Shown in pieces: positions 17,179 through 28,912 of a stretch of 64,000 nt of DNA; the first letter of the stretch is position 1, and each line of letters opens with the position of its first letter. The position numbers and the translations under genes were made by a program. Source of the stretch: Pricia antarctica (GTDB lineage Bacteria > Bacteroidota > Bacteroidia > Flavobacteriales > Flavobacteriaceae); NCBI GenBank assembly GCA_011050085.1, contig DRGL01000024.1, positions 1 through 64,000 on the forward strand, written 5' to 3'. The notes beneath the pieces were generated by a model, which ran no database searches, was not told where the DNA came from, and worked only from the letters and a program-made list of their open reading frames with translations.

Positions 17179-18078
17179 ATGAACAATATAAAAAAGTTTT
17201 TTAGCATCCGAGATTTGGAGAACCTTTCAGGGATAAAGGCACATACCATACGAATTTGGGAAAAGCGCTATAACTTATTATCACCCGAGAGAACCCGTAC
17301 CAATATACGAACCTATAGCCTTGCGAGTCTCCAAAAACTACTTAATATTACTCTACTTTATAACGGCGGCTACAAAATATCGAAAATCGCAAAAATTCCG
17401 GAAAAGGATATCCCTCTGATGGTGCGTGAAATGATTGCCGAAAACAGCACTAAAAGCTATACTATAAATGCACTTAAACTGGCTATGATCAATTTTGATC
17501 AGACCCTTTTTATGAGCACATATAATGCTCTGTTGATTGAAAAGTCGTTTCGGGAGATTTTTCGGGAGATTTTTATCCCGCTGCTCAAAGAATTGGGGAT
17601 GTTATGGCAGACCGATACGATAAGTGCCGCGCATGAGCATTTCATCACCAATTTGATTAAGCAAAAAATATTGACGAATACAGAAAAACTGCAGCACATA
17701 GAACCTGTCAATACAGATAAAATTTTTGTTCCATTTTTACCTGAAAACGAAATTCACGATATCGGTCTACTATATCTCAACTATGAAATCGTATTGAGAG
17801 GATATAAGTCCATTTATTTGGGACAGACGGTGCCTTTAGAAAATCTGGCGGATATCATGAAGTACTTCGATAATCTTCACTTTATCTCCTATCTGAGTGC
17901 AAAACCATCAAAAGATAAGGTCGACGGCTACATCGCCGATTTTGCGTCCATAGCCAAAGCCTATCCCAACCCTAATCTTTGGTTATTAGGCCATCAAGTC
18001 CAATACATAGAAGAAAAGAAACTTCCAAAGTTTGTTAAAACCTTTTCTTCCATGGATCAGGTCATAGATCGACTTTAG
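17179..18078 (+). CDS. MerR/CarH-like regulator with cobalamin-binding domain
   Basis: A 299-residue regulator. The N-terminal MerR helix-turn-helix (about 6-75) contains GIKAHTIRIWEKRY. A four-helix cap (about 95-170) carries the W-x9-EH signature of adenosylcobalamin photoreceptors (Trp143, Glu153, His154). The B12-binding Rossmann domain follows, with the lower-ligand motif E191-x-H193-x2-G196 (NEIHDIG). CarH/CarA proteins repress carotenoid genes in the dark and release DNA when light breaks the Co-C bond. Here the gene is first in an operon with crtI 39 bp downstream, a strong context match. A 12-bp tandem duplication encodes REIFREIF before the B12-cap motif. B12 use is inferred from the motifs. 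Confidence 0.9.
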   Translation: MNNIKKFFSIRDLENLSGIKAHTIRIWEKRYNLLSPERTRTNIRTYSLASLQKLLNITLLYNGGYKISKIAKIPEKDIPLMVREMIAENSTKSYTINALKLAMINFDQTLFMSTYNALLIEKSFREIFREIFIPLLKELGMLWQTDTISAAHEHFITNLIKQKILTNTEKLQHIEPVNTDKIFVPFLPENEIHDIGLLYLNYEIVLRGYKSIYLGQTVPLENLADIMKYFDNLHFISYLSAKPSKDKVDGYIADFASIAKAYPNPNLWLLGHQVQYIEEKKLPKFVKTFSSMDQVIDRL

Positions 18079-18117
18079 GCCACTATATAACCTTATATTG
18101 GAAATTTCTAAAAACAC

Positions 18118-19575
18118 ATGCAGAAAAAAATTGTAATAATCGGTTCGGGATTTTCGTCATTGGCGGCTTCCTGCCATCTTTCAAAAGCTGGCCACGATGT
18201 AACGATTTTTGAAAAAAACACGACAGCTGGAGGAAGGGCCAGACAATTGAAAAGGGACGGGTTTACCTTCGATATGGGTCCCAGTTGGTATTGGATGCCC
18301 GATATTTTCGATACGTTTTTTGCAGATTTTGGCAAAAAGACATCCGATTACTATAGCTTGAACAAGCTTGACCCCGCTTACAAGATTTTCTTTTCAGACG
18401 ATATCATTACCATAGGAGACTCCATGGAAAAAATATGCGCAGAATTTGAGCGTATAGAACCGGGAAGCGCGAAACATTTAAAAAAATTTATTGGCAAAGC
18501 GCAAAAAAATTACGACATAGCTATTAATAAAATAGTGCTTCGCCCGGGCCTTTCGCCCCTAGAGCTTATCACTCCAGAAACAGCCATGCGGGTCGATCAA
18601 TTTTTTAAGACTATAAGCGGACAGGTACGCATGAAATTTAAAAATCCGAAATTAATATCCACACTAGAATTTCCGGTATTATTTTTAGGGGCGAAACCTA
18701 GTGACACACCATCGTTTTACAGCTTCATGAACTTTGCCGATTTCGGTCTGGGGACATGGCATCCTAAAGGGGGCATGTATCTAATCATCGTGGCAATGCA
18801 GCAGTTAGCCCAAAGTCTAGGAGTTCGGATTCATACAGAGCGTCCGGTGGAGAAAATCCTAGTGAAAGATAAGAAGGCAATTGGCATTGAAGTAAGCGGA
18901 GAAAAAATATACGCCGATATTGTCTTGAGCGGTGCAGATTATCATCATTCCGAAACCCTGCTTGACCCAGAATACCGACAGTATTCCGAAGCCTATTGGT
19001 CAGGTCGAACCTTTGCCCCTTCCTCTCTTCTGTTTTACATAGGCTTCGATAAAAAGCTCAAAAATGTAGAACACCATAATCTATTTTTTGATACGGATTT
19101 TGAAAGACACGCCCAAGAGATTTATGATAATCCACAATGGCCTAAAAATCCCTTGTTCTACGCCAATTTTCCTTCTGTCACGGACGATGAAATGGCGCCA
19201 CAAGGTTGTGAAGCCGGATTTTTTCTGATTCCTATTGCCCCCGGACTTTCAGATACACCTGAGTTGAGATCCAAATACTTCGAACTTATTATGGATAGAT
19301 TCCAAACCCTAACGGCACAGGATGCTAGAAATAATATTATATTTAAAGAATCATTCTGTGTGAACGATTTTATCGAACAGTACAACTCGTACAACGGTAA
19401 TGCCTATGGACTTGCGAACACATTAACCCAAACCGCATTTTTAAGGCCGAAATTAAAAAGCAGCAAAGTAAAACAGTTATACTTTACAGGGCAGTTGACC
19501 GTGCCCGGTCCCGGGGTACCGCCAGCGTTAATTTCTGGAAAACTAGTTGCAGACTTGATTTTAAAACACATATAA
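18118..19575 (+). CDS. crtI: Phytoene desaturase CrtI
   Basis: A 485-residue FAD-dependent CrtI-type desaturase that converts phytoene to lycopene by stepwise dehydrogenation at the membrane. The N-terminal dinucleotide-binding motif is VIIGSGFSSLAASCHL, followed by the E-K-N-x4-GGRAR segment. The phytoene-desaturase substrate region includes FDMGPSWYWMPDIF. The C-terminal bacterial-type signature reads YFTGQLTVPGPGVPPALIS. It is second in the operon, 39 bp after the CarH-like gene and 13 bp before crtB. A second CrtI-like protein downstream is assigned as CrtD. This copy is CrtI because it stands next to crtB and resembles flavobacterial CrtI. Confidence 0.93.
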   Translation: MQKKIVIIGSGFSSLAASCHLSKAGHDVTIFEKNTTAGGRARQLKRDGFTFDMGPSWYWMPDIFDTFFADFGKKTSDYYSLNKLDPAYKIFFSDDIITIGDSMEKICAEFERIEPGSAKHLKKFIGKAQKNYDIAINKIVLRPGLSPLELITPETAMRVDQFFKTISGQVRMKFKNPKLISTLEFPVLFLGAKPSDTPSFYSFMNFADFGLGTWHPKGGMYLIIVAMQQLAQSLGVRIHTERPVEKILVKDKKAIGIEVSGEKIYADIVLSGADYHHSETLLDPEYRQYSEAYWSGRTFAPSSLLFYIGFDKKLKNVEHHNLFFDTDFERHAQEIYDNPQWPKNPLFYANFPSVTDDEMAPQGCEAGFFLIPIAPGLSDTPELRSKYFELIMDRFQTLTAQDARNNIIFKESFCVNDFIEQYNSYNGNAYGLANTLTQTAFLRPKLKSSKVKQLYFTGQLTVPGPGVPPALISGKLVADLILKHI

Positions 19576-19588
19576 ACGCTCCCTAGCT

Positions 19589-20428
19589 ATGAAAGCCACA
19601 TTTGATCAAGTATCATACCAGTGTAGTAAAATCGTTACCGAGTCGTATAGCACTTCGTTCGCATTAGCCACACGTATGCTCTCTACTTCGATAAGGGCAG
19701 ATATTTACAATATTTACGGTTTTGTGCGTTTTGCGGATGAAATTGTGGATACGTTTCATGATTTTGAAAAAGAGATTCTCTTCGATCGATTCGTTGAAAG
19801 CTTCGAAAATGCTATTGCCGATAAAATCAGTTTGAACCCCATATTAAATTCCTTTCAGCAAACCTATCACCGTTATAATATACCCTACGAATTGGTGGAG
19901 GCTTTTTTAAAAAGTATGCGAATGGACCTGTACAAAAGTGTATATAGAACCGAGCAGGAATACCGAGATTATATATATGGTTCTGCCGATGTGGTTGGCC
20001 TAATGTGTTTAAAAGTGTTCGTCAAAGGGGACGAGAGAAAATATGAGGCCTTAAAAGAGAGTGCTATGGCATTGGGGTCGGCTTTTCAAAAAGTAAATTT
20101 TTTAAGAGATCTTAAAGCAGATTTTGAAGGCTTGAACCGTAGCTACTTCCCAAATACCAACCTAATGGAACTGGATGAAAAATCGAAAAATCGTATTGTA
20201 AATGAAATAAAGGCCGATTTTAAACTAGGCTACTCCGGAATTATTCGGTTACCCAATGACGCTAAATTCGGAGTTTATACGGCTTATAAGTATTACCATA
20301 AACTGCTGAATAAATTACAGAACACGCCGCCATTAGAAATCAAAACCGCACGTATCCGTGTGCCTGATTATCAAAAGTTCGGTGTTTTGGCGCGTTCTTA
20401 TGTCAAATGCAAGTTAAACATGGTCTAA
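19589..20428 (+). CDS. crtB: Phytoene synthase CrtB
   Basis: A 279-residue trans-isoprenyl diphosphate synthase (squalene/phytoene synthase family) that joins two geranylgeranyl diphosphates into phytoene. Both Mg2+/diphosphate-binding motifs are intact: D50-x3-D54 (ADEIVD) and D173-x3-D177 (NFLRDLKADFEG). YGSADVVGLMCL lies between them. There is no signal peptide. It is translated 13 bp after crtI. Confidence 0.94.
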   Translation: MKATFDQVSYQCSKIVTESYSTSFALATRMLSTSIRADIYNIYGFVRFADEIVDTFHDFEKEILFDRFVESFENAIADKISLNPILNSFQQTYHRYNIPYELVEAFLKSMRMDLYKSVYRTEQEYRDYIYGSADVVGLMCLKVFVKGDERKYEALKESAMALGSAFQKVNFLRDLKADFEGLNRSYFPNTNLMELDEKSKNRIVNEIKADFKLGYSGIIRLPNDAKFGVYTAYKYYHKLLNKLQNTPPLEIKTARIRVPDYQKFGVLARSYVKCKLNMV

Positions 20429-20494
20429 TACTTTGTGACTAGCAATGATTTACTTATCATATTTAAGTAATGTTTATCAGTAATTAATCGGAAG

Positions 20495-23050
<2,556 letters not shown>

Positions 23051-23062
<12 letters not shown>

Positions 23063-23752
23063 TCCAAAATTACCTTCTTCCAATGCCCCTTCGGAGCGAT
23101 AAGGCTGAAACCTTGAGAATAATTCCTCCCTATACCAATTCAACTGTCGCGTTTTTGAGATGGCCTTCTTGTGGCCCTCACTTTCATATGCATACCTCAT
23201 GAGCGAGGCTTTATTTTTCCAAAGGCTAAAGGTGGCCATTTGGGCAAAGGGTACTTCTCCAATGCCTTTGGTGTAAACCAAACCTTCATTGCCTTCAAGG
23301 CTCCTCTGTGATTCGGGAACATAGCTCCAAAACTTATAGAGCAATCTCTTTCTGATCGTAGCCCTAGTGATAACCGCTATATACAAATTTGTGTCATCAA
23401 GGGAATCACTTGATTCAAAGGGATTTTCACCTGACCATTTTCCTTTTGCTGAAATATTTCTCATATATAATGTCCAATGTCGACTACTCTGTTGACGATA
23501 TTGGAGTGCCAGAGGATTATTTTTGAAAAATAAATCGGCAGCAGTTTCATTTTCCCAAATCTGTAGAATCGCATATGTCGACCAATCGGGTAAGGGATTA
23601 AAACTTGCCTTTCCGCTGCCCATAAGTTTATAAAGTTCTTGGCCACTAATCTTGGAAAGGGGTTTATGCGCGAACTGCATCATCCCAAAGGCCCACAACT
23701 TAGTTCTCAAAGTAGAGAATTTAAAGATGCTAAGCGTCGTGATTTGAGACAT
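23051..23752 (-). CDS. crtA: CrtA-related carotenoid oxygenase (probable 2-hydroxylase)
   Basis: A 233-residue protein of the spheroidene monooxygenase (CrtA) family, a heme-dependent group. Hallmarks are the KLMGSGKASFNPLPDW block, VITRATIRKRLLYKFWSYVP, the GIGEVPFAQMATFSLW stretch, and the C-terminal GHKKAISKTRQLNWYREELF. A CrtA relative in myxol-producing flavobacterium P99-3 is known to be a 2-hydroxylase, and the neighbours crtD, cruF and crtZ are the other myxol genes, so that reaction is the best guess. It is transcribed against the operon, tail-to-tail with cruF, and may be read from upstream with the TlpA-like gene 76 bp away. Confidence 0.83.
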
Positions 23753-23828
23753 ACAACCATTTATGATTTTAGAATATTAAAAAAGAAATCCTAATATTAA
23801 TTTTTTTCATCACTGCATCCTTCCCTAT

Positions 23829-24401
23829 TTAACGCGAAGCATTTTGAATCAATGCCTCTAACACCGCCTCTATAGAATCTTTTTCTACATCGATGATACC
23901 GGATTTTGCCATTTTAATTTTTCCGGTGTGGTCGATAATATAGGATGTCGGGATAGTACTTGCGTAAAAGGCATCGGGAATTTCTTCCTTATCCGTGATA
24001 TACATGGGTACTGTAATCCCTTTTTTCCTTCGGAAAGCTTGCACCTTTGAACTATCCTCATCTGTGACCAATAAGAAGCTGACTTTGTCTCCGTATTGAT
24101 CATATAACTCTTGAATACTTGGCATTTCTTGGATACATGGCCCGCACCAAGTAGCCCAAAAATTTAAGAAAACTATTTTACCTCGCTCTTCGTCGTAAGT
24201 TAGGGGCTGTTCATTCGCATCGGTCAAAGGCCATTTGTATACGGATTCGGGAACTTGTTCATCCTTTTTTGAGGCTACGACGTTTTTTGACCAAACCCGT
24301 ACTACTTTACTTCTTATTTTGGTTCTTAAAGGGGCATATAGGAGAATACCAAGGCCAATTATTCCAAAAATTAATAGGACTATCCAAGTAGATTTTTTCA
24401 T
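23829..24401 (-). CDS. TlpA/ResA-type membrane-anchored thioredoxin
   Basis: A 190-residue protein with an N-terminal membrane anchor (about 5-25) and a periplasmic AhpC/TSA-TlpA thioredoxin domain. The active site C86-x2-C89 sits in NFWATWCGPCIQE. The cis-proline region is STIPTSYIIDHTGKI. Such proteins reduce disulfides in the periplasm, for example during cytochrome c maturation; the client here is unknown. A paralogue without the cysteines lies directly upstream on the same strand, 102 bp away. Confidence 0.9.
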   Translation of the reverse strand: MKKSTWIVLLIFGIIGLGILLYAPLRTKIRSKVVRVWSKNVVASKKDEQVPESVYKWPLTDANEQPLTYDEERGKIVFLNFWATWCGPCIQEMPSIQELYDQYGDKVSFLLVTDEDSSKVQAFRRKKGITVPMYITDKEEIPDAFYASTIPTSYIIDHTGKIKMAKSGIIDVEKDSIEAVLEALIQNASR

Positions 24402-24503
24402 TTGCTACTATTTAATGTGTCTTTTCTATAAGCCTAATTTACGGCTTAAAAGATTTGACATGATCTGTTGAATCTACAAGTACAGTTATTACTATTTCTT
24501 GTT

Positions 24504-25058
24504 TTACTCCACAATCAGACTGTCTAAAAGCTGCACCACTTCCTCATTATACCAATCTTTTATCTCTTTGGATGCTATAACGATGTTGCCTGCTTTATCG
24601 ATAACATAAGCTCCTGAAGGATCTGGAATTTCAAGTGGACAAGGTTCATCCATAATACGGAAGCTGATAGGGAATGAATAGTCCTTTTCTTCCATAAATT
24701 CTTCAACTGGAAACTGTTCTTCGTTCGTAACAATATAAAAATCGACCTTATTGGAAAATTTTGTATACAGCTTTTGAATACTGCTCAATTCAGCTGCGCT
24801 TGGGGTATGCCAGGTGGCCCAAAAATTGACGAATACTACTTTGCCTACTGACCTCTCCAAGTTAAAATAGTTTCCGTTCTTGTCCCGTAACCTCCAATCG
24901 TAGCTCGATAGCCGTTCTTGGTCTTCAACCGAAACAATATCTGGTGAGGAAGCGAAAGAACGCATCAAAAGACTTTTCGAAAAATCTCCCAAAGGCGTCA
25001 AGAAAAAGGACAGTACCAGGGCAATTACGGCCAACGTTGCTACAGTATTTTTCTTCAT
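24504..25058 (-). CDS. Thioredoxin-fold paralogue without catalytic cysteines
   Basis: A 184-residue protein with an N-terminal signal anchor and the same TlpA-type fold as its downstream neighbour (VVFVNFWATW, then SSIQKLYTKFSNKVDFYIVTN). The CXXC motif is replaced by His84-Thr-Pro-Ser87 (ATWHTPSAAE), so it cannot act as a dithiol oxidoreductase. The rest of the domain, including the SGAYVIDKAGNI segment, is intact and there is no frameshift, so it is likely kept for a binding or chaperone role. It probably arose by tandem duplication. Confidence 0.85.
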   Translation of the reverse strand: MKKNTVATLAVIALVLSFFLTPLGDFSKSLLMRSFASSPDIVSVEDQERLSSYDWRLRDKNGNYFNLERSVGKVVFVNFWATWHTPSAAELSSIQKLYTKFSNKVDFYIVTNEEQFPVEEFMEEKDYSFPISFRIMDEPCPLEIPDPSGAYVIDKAGNIVIASKEIKDWYNEEVVQLLDSLIVE

Positions 25059-25070
25059 AGGCTCTAAACT

Positions 25071-25103
25071 AAAAAACTCCCTAAAACTGAAGGGAGTTTT
25101 TTT
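25071..25103. terminator. Bidirectional rho-independent terminator after aconitase
   Basis: Stem AAAACTCCCT (25073-25082) pairs with AGGGAGTTTT (25091-25100), with T-runs on both strands. It lies just after the aconitase stop on the minus strand and 14 bp before the next minus-strand start. Confidence 0.8.
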
Positions 25104-25121
25104 ATGGTATATAATAAAGAA

Positions 25122-27389
25122 CTATTCTGCGTTCTCCCGCTTAATAACGTTCAAAGCAGAACCCTCGTGAAACCAACCAATCTGTGCGGCATTGTATGTA
25201 TGGTTTGCCTTGATGTTATCTTTGCTACCATCATCATGCACTACCTCAATGGTCAATGGAACATCAGGGGAAAAGTCGGCTATATCGACAAAATTGAACG
25301 TATCGTCTTCTTGAATTAAATCATAATCCTTTTCATTAGCGAACGTTAAGGCCAACATGCCTTGCTTTTTCAAATTTGTTTCATGTATTCGAGCAAAAGA
25401 CTTTACAAGAACGGCAGCAACACCTAAGAAACGAGGCTGCATAGCAGCATGTTCACGTGATGAACCTTCACCGTAGTTATGATCACCAACAACGATAGTC
25501 TTGATTCCTTTTGCCTTGTACGCTCTTTGTACATCTGGCACTCCACCATGTTCGCCAGTCAATTGACTTTTAACGAAATTGGTCTTTTTATTGAAAGCGT
25601 TAACCGCTCCTATAAGCGTATTATTCGAAATATTATCTAAATGTCCACGGAAGCGCAACCAAGGTCCGGCCATTGAAATATGATCGGTAGTACATTTTCC
25701 GAAAGCTTTAATCAGTAATCTTACACCTTGTAGTTCTTCATTCGTAAAAGGCTCAAAGGGTTCCAGAAGCTGTAAACGCTCGGAATCTTTCGCCACTTTG
25801 ACCTCTACGCTGGAACCATCTTCACGAGGTGCCAAATATCCAGCATCCTCTACTTCAAAACCTTTTGGGGGCAATTCAATACCCATTGGTTCGTCAAGCT
25901 TCACTTCTTCTCCATCTTCGTTAATCAGCGTATCGTTCATGGGATCAAAATCCAATTTTCCGGAAATTGCTATGGCGGCAACCATTTCAGGTGAACCTAC
26001 GAAAGCGTGTGTATTAGGGTTCCCATCAGCTCTTTTAGAGAAGTTTCTATTAAAGGAATGAACGATAGTATTCTTTTCGTCACCCTTTAAGTCACTCCTG
26101 TCCCACTGTCCGATACAAGGACCACAAGCGTTAGTAAAAATGGTGGCGCCCAAGTCTTCGAAAATCTGTAAAAGACCGTCTCGCTCCGCGGTAAAACGAA
26201 TCTGCTCTGAACCGGGATTGATACCAAAATCGGATTTTGGTTTGATTTTTTTGGTCACCGCCTGTTTCGCAATGGATGCTGCCCGGGTCAAATCTTCATA
26301 CGAAGAGTTGGTACACGACCCAATCAGACCCCAATCAACATTAATAGGCCAATTATTTTCCCTTGCTTTTACACCTAATTCCCCTACTGGAGTAGCTAAA
26401 TCTGGAGTAAACGGACCGTTAAGATGCGGTCTGAGTTCATCAAGATTTATCTCTATAAGTTCATCGAAATATGATTCAGGATTCTCGTAGACCTCGGGAT
26501 CTGCAGTAAGATGCTCACGAACTTTATTGGCTTCATCTGCAATATCGCTTCTATCGGTCGCCCGTAGATAACGTTCCATAGAATCGTCATAACCGAAAGT
26601 TGAAGTAGTTGCGCCAACTTCGGCACCCATGTTGCAAATGGTTCCTTTTCCTGTACAAGAAAGATTCTGGGCACCTTCACCAAAATATTCTACAATAGCT
26701 CCCGTTCCACCTTTTACAGTAAGTATACCGGCCACTTTTAGAATAACATCTTTAGCTGAAGTCCATCCGGAAATATTTCCGGTTAATTTAACACCGATAA
26801 GCTTGGGAAATTTCAATTCCCAGGCCATTCCGGCCATCACATCAACCGCATCAGCACCACCTACACCAATGGCAACCATACCTAGTCCGCCAGCATTTAC
26901 AGTATGTGAATCGGTACCGATCATCATTCCTCCAGGAAACGCGTAATTTTCCAAGACGACTTGGTGAATAATACCTGCGCCAGGTTTCCAAAAACCAATG
27001 CCATACTTGTTGGAAACGGATTCCAAGAAATCGAAAACTTCGGCACTGGTACTATTTGCGGATTTTAAGTCAGCCTTGGCACCGCTTTTAGCTTGTATCA
27101 GGTGATCACAATGTACAGTCGTCGGCACGGCAACCTGAGGTTTGCCCGCCTGCATAAATTGTAATAACGCCATTTGCGCGGTAGCATCTTGGCAGGCGAT
27201 TCGATCGGGAGCAAAATCGACATAGTCCTTAGCACGGGTAAAAGCTTTTGTAGGAGTGCCGTCCCAAAGGTGGGAGTATAATATTTTTTCGGAAAGTGTC
27301 AAGGGCTTGCCGGTCACTTCACGTGCTTTATTAACACGTTCGGCCATATTGGCGTACACCCCTTTAATCATGTCTAAGTCGAATGCCAT
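25122..27389 (-). CDS. acn: Aconitate hydratase (mitochondrial-type)
   Basis: A 755-residue [4Fe-4S] enzyme of the TCA cycle, interconverting citrate and isocitrate. Cluster ligands are seen in [14 protein letters not shown] and in [16 protein letters not shown]. Other signatures are [39 protein letters not shown] in the swivel domain, and [14 protein letters not shown]. The length fits the mitochondrial type (about 750) rather than the 890-residue AcnA or AcnB, which is usual for Bacteroidota. It is a single gene with its own -7 element and a strong terminator. Confidence 0.97.
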   Translation of the reverse strand: MAFDLDMIKGVYANMAERVNKAREVTGKPLTLSEKILYSHLWDGTPTKAFTRAKDYVDFAPDRIACQDATAQMALLQFMQAGKPQVAVPTTVHCDHLIQAKSGAKADLKSANSTSAEVFDFLESVSNKYGIGFWKPGAGIIHQVVLENYAFPGGMMIGTDSHTVNAGGLGMVAIGVGGADAVDVMAGMAWELKFPKLIGVKLTGNISGWTSAKDVILKVAGILTVKGGTGAIVEYFGEGAQNLSCTGKGTICNMGAEVGATTSTFGYDDSMERYLRATDRSDIADEANKVREHLTADPEVYENPESYFDELIEINLDELRPHLNGPFTPDLATPVGELGVKARENNWPINVDWGLIGSCTNSSYEDLTRAASIAKQAVTKKIKPKSDFGINPGSEQIRFTAERDGLLQIFEDLGATIFTNACGPCIGQWDRSDLKGDEKNTIVHSFNRNFSKRADGNPNTHAFVGSPEMVAAIAISGKLDFDPMNDTLINEDGEEVKLDEPMGIELPPKGFEVEDAGYLAPREDGSSVEVKVAKDSERLQLLEPFEPFTNEELQGVRLLIKAFGKCTTDHISMAGPWLRFRGHLDNISNNTLIGAVNAFNKKTNFVKSQLTGEHGGVPDVQRAYKAKGIKTIVVGDHNYGEGSSREHAAMQPRFLGVAAVLVKSFARIHETNLKKQGMLALTFANEKDYDLIQEDDTFNFVDIADFSPDVPLTIEVVHDDGSKDNIKANHTYNAAQIGWFHEGSALNVIKRENAE

Positions 27390-27420
27390 TCTATGTTTTG
27401 TTTAGGTTTTTGTAGTCTTA

Positions 27421-27428
27421 CAAATTTA
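27421..27428 (-). promoter_or_regulatory. -7 element of aconitase
   Basis: TAAATTTG on the minus strand is a perfect TAnnTTTG match, 31 bp before the ATG. No clear -33 TTG is found. Confidence 0.45.
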
Positions 27429-27954
27429 CTAAAAAAGGACTAGGATTTCTAGGTTTCGGGTGATTTTTAGGATTTGCCGAAGTCTTGAAGGTCAAGGGCT
27501 CATTTTCAAAGCCTTTAGTTTAGCGTATCACAATGAATTAATCCTTCAGCTGAAAGTAAAATCTAAATTCTGGCATCGATTAAGAGAGCAGTTTGAAGTC
27601 TTTTGGTTTGTCTATTGGAATAGCCTGTGTGGTAAAAAATTTGTAATCTAAGGCCACGAGGGGACTTAATTCGCAAAGCAACTTTTGATAATCAACCTAA
27701 TAACTGCGCTTGCCGGAATAAAACAAGTTTAAAGCTTGGCTTTAAATTGACTTAATAGTAAAGCTCACAATCTGGTGTAGTGAATGGAATAAGAAAAGAA
27801 AAATAGATGCGCAACCATCTACAAACCCTCTTTTTAATGGTTATATTTTGCCTTGTGTACCAAAGAAAGCATGAGGGATAATCCCTAGTTAATACCGAAG
27901 ACGTGCCAGCTATAAAAAATTGACCTCATTTACCGCTACAATAATTGTCGGAAG
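27429..27954. other. Intergenic region after moxR
   Basis: About 525 bp between the moxR stop and the aconitase promoter. A 63-codon frame at 27460-27651 has unusual composition (W, F, R-rich) and is not called. I see no DUF58 or vWA gene, which often follow moxR, and no clear terminator. Confidence 0.35.
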
Positions 27955-28908
27955 CTATAATAATTTGGTAATAATATCCTCCTCTGAAATACCTTCGGCT
28001 TCGGCCTTGTAGTTTTTGATAATACGGTGACGCAAAATGCCCATGGCAACTGCCCGTACATTTTCGATGTCAGGAGAAAACTTTCCATTAATGGCGGCAT
28101 GAGCCTTGGCACCCAAAATTAGATTTTGGGACGCACGTGGACCAGCGCCCCAATCAATGAACTGTTTAACATAATCGGATGCTGCCTCCAAATTCGGCCG
28201 TGTACTATTTACGAGTTTGACGGCATACTCCACTACATTGTCCGGCACCGGAATACGACGCACGAGGTGTTGAACCTCCAAAATTTCTTGTGCGTTAAAA
28301 AGGGCATTTACGGAGTTTTGCACATCTGAGGTGGTACGCTTCACAACCTGCATCTCTTCTTCTATTGAAGGATATTTCAATTCGATTGCGAACATAAAAC
28401 GGTCGAGTTGGGCTTCCGGCAAGGGATAGGTACCCTCCTGCTCTATCGGGTTCTGAGTAGCCAATACAAAATACGGAAGCTCTAGTTGATGCTGCTCCCC
28501 GGCAATCGTTACCGAGCGCTCTTGCATGGCCTCAAGTAAAGCGGCCTGTGTCTTCGGAGGGGTACGGTTAATTTCATCGGCCAAAATGATATTGGCGAAT
28601 ATAGGCCCCTTAATGAATTTAAAATTGCGGTTTTGGTCGAGCACCTCGCTACCCAAAATATCACTGGGCATCAAATCGGGCGTAAACTGAATGCGTTTAA
28701 AATTTAGGCCTAAGGTTTGGGCAATAGTATTTACCATTAAGGTCTTCGCTAGACCCGGCACCCCAATCAGCAAAGAGTGGCCACCTGTATAAATGCTCAA
28801 AAGAATTTGGTCGATGACTTGCGTCTGACCAATAATCACCTTTGCAATTTCGGACTTAAGGGCTTTATGCTTTTCTACCAGTTTATTGATTGCTGCTACG
28901 TCTGACAT
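27955..28908 (-). CDS. MoxR-family AAA+ ATPase
   Basis: A 317-residue cytoplasmic ATPase. Walker A is GVPGLAKT (49-56), Walker B is IILADEINR (Asp111, Glu112), and the sensor region is FVLATQNPIEQEGTYPLPEAQLDRF; the C-terminal lid domain is complete. MoxR proteins act as chaperone-like ATPases, often with vWA/DUF58 proteins. Here neither is adjacent; instead the gene follows two periplasmic PPIase-type genes with a 4-bp gap, so it is the last gene of that operon. Confidence 0.93.
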   Translation of the reverse strand: MSDVAAINKLVEKHKALKSEIAKVIIGQTQVIDQILLSIYTGGHSLLIGVPGLAKTLMVNTIAQTLGLNFKRIQFTPDLMPSDILGSEVLDQNRNFKFIKGPIFANIILADEINRTPPKTQAALLEAMQERSVTIAGEQHQLELPYFVLATQNPIEQEGTYPLPEAQLDRFMFAIELKYPSIEEEMQVVKRTTSDVQNSVNALFNAQEILEVQHLVRRIPVPDNVVEYAVKLVNSTRPNLEAASDYVKQFIDWGAGPRASQNLILGAKAHAAINGKFSPDIENVRAVAMGILRHRIIKNYKAEAEGISEEDIITKLL

Positions 28909-28912
28909 GCAC

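Noticed and set aside
25104-25319. A 71-codon plus-strand frame at the end of aconitase
   Set aside because: Antisense to the conserved C terminus of aconitase, starting in its terminator.
27460-27651. A 63-codon frame upstream of aconitase
   Set aside because: Aromatic- and arginine-rich, with no family, and placed in a promoter region.
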